From assembly GCA_023460175.1 (NCBI GenBank), contig JAEWRC010000048.1, positions 1 to 35,430 on the forward strand: DNA of 35,430 nucleotides. The letters are read 5' to 3'. The translations under genes were made by a program, and so were the position numbers. Source of the stretch: Actinomycetes bacterium. Lineage in GTDB: Bacteria; Actinomycetota; Actinomycetes; Mycobacteriales; Mycobacteriaceae. Positions 33,251 through 35,430 of the stretch are shown one piece after another (within the stretch, counting starts at the first letter, position 1; each line of letters begins with the position of its first letter). The notes below the pieces were generated by a model. It was given only the letters and a program-made list of their open reading frames with translations, was not told the DNA's origin and did no database searches.

Positions 33251-34033
33251 CTACCGTCCTTCGAAAACGGGGGCGCGCTTCTGCGTGAAGGCGGTCAGCC
33301 CCTCATGGAAGTCTTTGCTGCTCATGTGGTTTCGCAACAGCAGCATTTCGTGCCGAAGACCGAGGTCCTCGTTGTGATCCAGCGCGGCGTTGGCCGCCTC
33401 CTTCATACCCTGCAGAACCAACGGACTCTTCTGGGCGATCTTGTTGCAGAACTGCTCCACGCAGGCCTGCAACTGGTCGTCGGGCACCACCTGGTACACC
33501 ATCCCCCAGTCCCGCATGGTCTCGGCGGACACCGGATCCCCGCTGAACAACAAGGCTTTGGCACGTTGCGGGCCGATCCGTCGAGGCAGCACGGCCGCGC
33601 CCCCACCGGCCGGCAACAGTCCGTAGTTGGCGTGCCCGTCAGCGAACGTGGCGCTCTCGGCGGCGAAGAGGACGTCACAGAACAACAGCAGTTCGAAGCC
33701 GCCGGCCACCGCGGGCCCGTTGACCGCGGCGATCACCGGTTTGGGGCAGTTGCGCAGCGCGGTGAAGGCCGGAACGCTGGTTGCCACGCCATCCGGACCG
33801 GCGGCGCCTTCCTCCACCTCGCCCAGCACGAACTTGAGATCACCGCCCGCGCTGAAGGCGCGGCCGGCGCCGGTGAGGGCGATGACCCGCACATCCGGAT
33901 CAGCGCTGGCTTGTTCCAGCGCATCCCGCAGCGCGTTGAGCAGTTCGCTGTTGAGTGCGTTGAGGACTTCCGGCCGGTTGAAGCGCAGCCACTGCACTCT
34001 GCCGCGCCGGTACGTTTCCAAGATGTTCGACAT
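33251..34033 (-). CDS. Enoyl-CoA hydratase/isomerase family protein, right arm
   Basis: Crotonase-fold enzyme of 260 residues. It has AFSAGGDLKF (oxyanion hole), AVAGGFELLLFCD with the first catalytic glutamate, and ADGHANYGLLPAGGG where the second glutamate is replaced by histidine, as in the left-arm copy at 18245. It ends DFHEGLTAFTQKRAPVFEGR. AGGAGCTG upstream supports ATG 34033. It lies between the SDR (15-base gap) and the thiolase-like gene in one operon. Hydration of an unsaturated acyl-CoA is likely but not certain given the substituted residue. Confidence 0.94.
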   Translation of the reverse strand: MSNILETYRRGRVQWLRFNRPEVLNALNSELLNALRDALEQASADPDVRVIALTGAGRAFSAGGDLKFVLGEVEEGAAGPDGVATSVPAFTALRNCPKPVIAAVNGPAVAGGFELLLFCDVLFAAESATFADGHANYGLLPAGGGAAVLPRRIGPQRAKALLFSGDPVSAETMRDWGMVYQVVPDDQLQACVEQFCNKIAQKSPLVLQGMKEAANAALDHNEDLGLRHEMLLLRNHMSSKDFHEGLTAFTQKRAPVFEGR

Positions 34034-34048
34034 GAGATTGATCAGCTC

Positions 34049-34819
34049 CTAGTGGCGAGCGCGCAGCCCGGCATCCAAGCTGATGCAGGTGGCGTTGAAA
34101 TAGGCATTGGTGATGATGTGCTCGATCAGCCGACCGATCTCGGGAGGGTCGCCCATCCGCTGGGGAAAGAGCACCGATTCCTGCAGCGAGGTCAGGACCG
34201 TCTCGGACACCTCCCCCGCCATCCCGGTCTCGAATATCCCGGGAACCACTGATACACAGCGAATCCCGTCTTTGGCCAGATCGCGGGCGATCGGCATCGA
34301 CATGCCCACCACGCCGGCCTTGCTCGCCGAGTAGGCGACGGTGCCCCGAGTGCCGTCCCACGCCGCACCGGAGGCGATGTTGACCAACACGCCGCGCTCG
34401 GCGGTGTCCGGATCGGGCTCGTTGGTGACCATCTGGGCGGCCGCCAGCCGTACCACGTTGAAGACCCCGGTGAGGTTGACATCGATCACGCGCTGCCACA
34501 CCTCGAGGCTGTGCGGGACGCCACCCTTGGCGACGGTCTTCATCATGGACGGGATCCCCGCGCAGTTGACCGCGGCATGCACGGTACCGAACTGCTCGGT
34601 GGCGGTGCGGATCGCGTTCTCGACCTCCTCGGCAGCACTGACATCCGCGCGTACCGCAACGGCCCGGTCGCCGAGTTCGGCGGCGATCTTCGCCAGCGGT
34701 TCCTCGGTGACATCGAGCAGCACCACGTTCGCGCCCGCGTCGTGCAGGGTTTGCGCCGTGGCCCGGCCCATCCCGGAAGCGGCGCCGGTCACGATGGCGC
34801 AGCGGCCGTCCAACTTCAT
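34049..34819 (-). CDS. HSD10-like short-chain dehydrogenase, right arm
   Basis: A 256-residue SDR, paralogous to the one at 19057. It has GAASGMG nucleotide loop (about 12-18), VNCAG, NIASGAAWDG, and Tyr163/Lys167 in YSASK. The insert TNEPDPDTAERGV is shared with the left copy. The substrate is likely a 3-hydroxyacyl-CoA or ring alcohol. The ATG overlaps the synthetase stop (ATGA). The right-arm order, synthetase-SDR-crotonase-thiolase, is a compact beta-oxidation module. Confidence 0.94.
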   Translation of the reverse strand: MKLDGRCAIVTGAASGMGRATAQTLHDAGANVVLLDVTEEPLAKIAAELGDRAVAVRADVSAAEEVENAIRTATEQFGTVHAAVNCAGIPSMMKTVAKGGVPHSLEVWQRVIDVNLTGVFNVVRLAAAQMVTNEPDPDTAERGVLVNIASGAAWDGTRGTVAYSASKAGVVGMSMPIARDLAKDGIRCVSVVPGIFETGMAGEVSETVLTSLQESVLFPQRMGDPPEIGRLIEHIITNAYFNATCISLDAGLRARH

Positions 34820-35430
34820 TCACGTACTCCTTGATCGGTGAGTTGCGGTAGTTCCACCGCGCCTGCCAGGCCCTGCTGTTTGAGCTTGTACTTCTGGACC
34901 TTGGCGGTTTCGGTCTTCGGCAGATCGTCGACGAAGCGGATGTAGCGCGGTATCGCGAAGCGGGGCAACGCCTCAGCGCAGACCGCGGCGATGGCCGCCA
35001 GGCTCGGAGCGCGGCCCGGCTCGGCGACCACCGCGACAGCGATCTCGTCCTCGCCGAACTCGGAGGGCACCGGGTAGGCACCGCACTCCACCACGCCGTC
35101 GATGGGCGCTATGGCGTCCTCCACCGTGCGCGGCGAGATGTTCTCACCACGGCGACGAATCATCTCTTTGAGTCGGTCGACGTAGTAGACGTAGCCGTCC
35201 TCGTCGATCCGCCCCGCATCGCCGGTGTGGAACCAGAAGTTCCGCGTCACCGTCAGGGTTTCGTCCGGCTGATTCCAGTAACCGGTGGACATCGACCACG
35301 GTTCCTCGCAGCTGATGCAGAGCTCGCCGACCTCCCCTGGCGGCAGCGCACGATCGTACTCGTCGACGACACGAACCCGGTAGGGCGCGGCGGCCCGGCC
35401 GCAGGAGCCCAGGGGCACGGTGGCCTCCGC
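34816..35430 (-). CDS. Acyl-CoA synthetase, C-terminal part (cut by right edge)
   Basis: The last 204 residues of an adenylate-forming enzyme. It has PPGEVGELCI, FWFHTGDAGRIDEDGYVYYVDRLKEMIRRRGENISP (the A7-A8 hinge region) and LPKTETAKVQKYKL with the adenylation lysine. The wording of the hinge (RRRGENIS) resembles CaiC/crotonobetaine-CoA ligase-type enzymes rather than the left-arm synthetase (KEDMIISGGYNIW), so the two arms do not carry identical ligases. The start and any regulated promoter lie beyond the window. Confidence 0.93.
   Translation of the reverse strand, partial: AEATVPLGSCGRAAAPYRVRVVDEYDRALPPGEVGELCISCEEPWSMSTGYWNQPDETLTVTRNFWFHTGDAGRIDEDGYVYYVDRLKEMIRRRGENISPRTVEDAIAPIDGVVECGAYPVPSEFGEDEIAVAVVAEPGRAPSLAAIAAVCAEALPRFAIPRYIRFVDDLPKTETAKVQKYKLKQQGLAGAVELPQLTDQGVRE

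Overview
The window is high-GC actinobacterial DNA, almost certainly from a mycobacterium (probably an environmental Mycolicibacterium-type species). The evidence is the aroE-mltG-ruvX-alaS-rarA neighbourhood, a complete YrbE/Mce operon and dense GTG/ATG starts with 4-bp ATGA overlaps. No tRNA, rRNA, CRISPR array, insertion sequence or phage gene was seen. Most long open frames on the opposite strand are GC-driven shadows and are left out.

Region 1 (1-7600) is housekeeping. A minus-strand operon runs alaS > ruvX > mltG > aroE (cut by the left edge). It is followed by a small plus-strand membrane protein of the GlsB/YeaQ family behind a SigF-like promoter, a minus-strand rarA ATPase, and a plus-strand secreted six-cysteine protein of unknown function.

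Region 2 (7604-13025) is a minus-strand operon: a circularly permuted ATP-grasp/alpha-E fusion, a transglutaminase-like protease, a zinc-ribbon metallopeptidase and a DUF3097 protein. It looks like a peptide-making or protein-modifying system of unknown product.

Region 3 (13130-35430) is an accessory lipid-catabolism locus. A left arm on the plus strand encodes a thiolase-like enzyme, an SDR, an acyl-CoA dehydrogenase, a crotonase reading in frame into an SMP-30 lactonase, a second crotonase, an HSD10-like SDR, a TetR regulator and an acyl-CoA synthetase. A complete minus-strand YrbEAB-MceABCDEF importer follows. A right arm on the minus strand repeats the module: acyl-CoA synthetase (cut by the right edge), HSD10-like SDR, crotonase and thiolase-like enzyme.

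The main finding is that region 3 appears to be one regulon. Similar operator-like palindromes (core WWAC-N6-GTAA, or TTTACC/GGTAAA) lie before the left thiolase, before the SDR operon, before the TetR gene, before the synthetase, and twice before the Mce operon. The two Mce copies sit directly downstream of near-consensus TTGACA-N17-TANNNT promoters, at about the transcription start. The inferred model is a TetR repressor, released by an acyl-CoA ligand, that controls uptake by Mce and ring or side-chain oxidation of an unknown lipophilic carboxylate or lactone. The substrate cannot be read from sequence. The Mce ATPase is not in the window.
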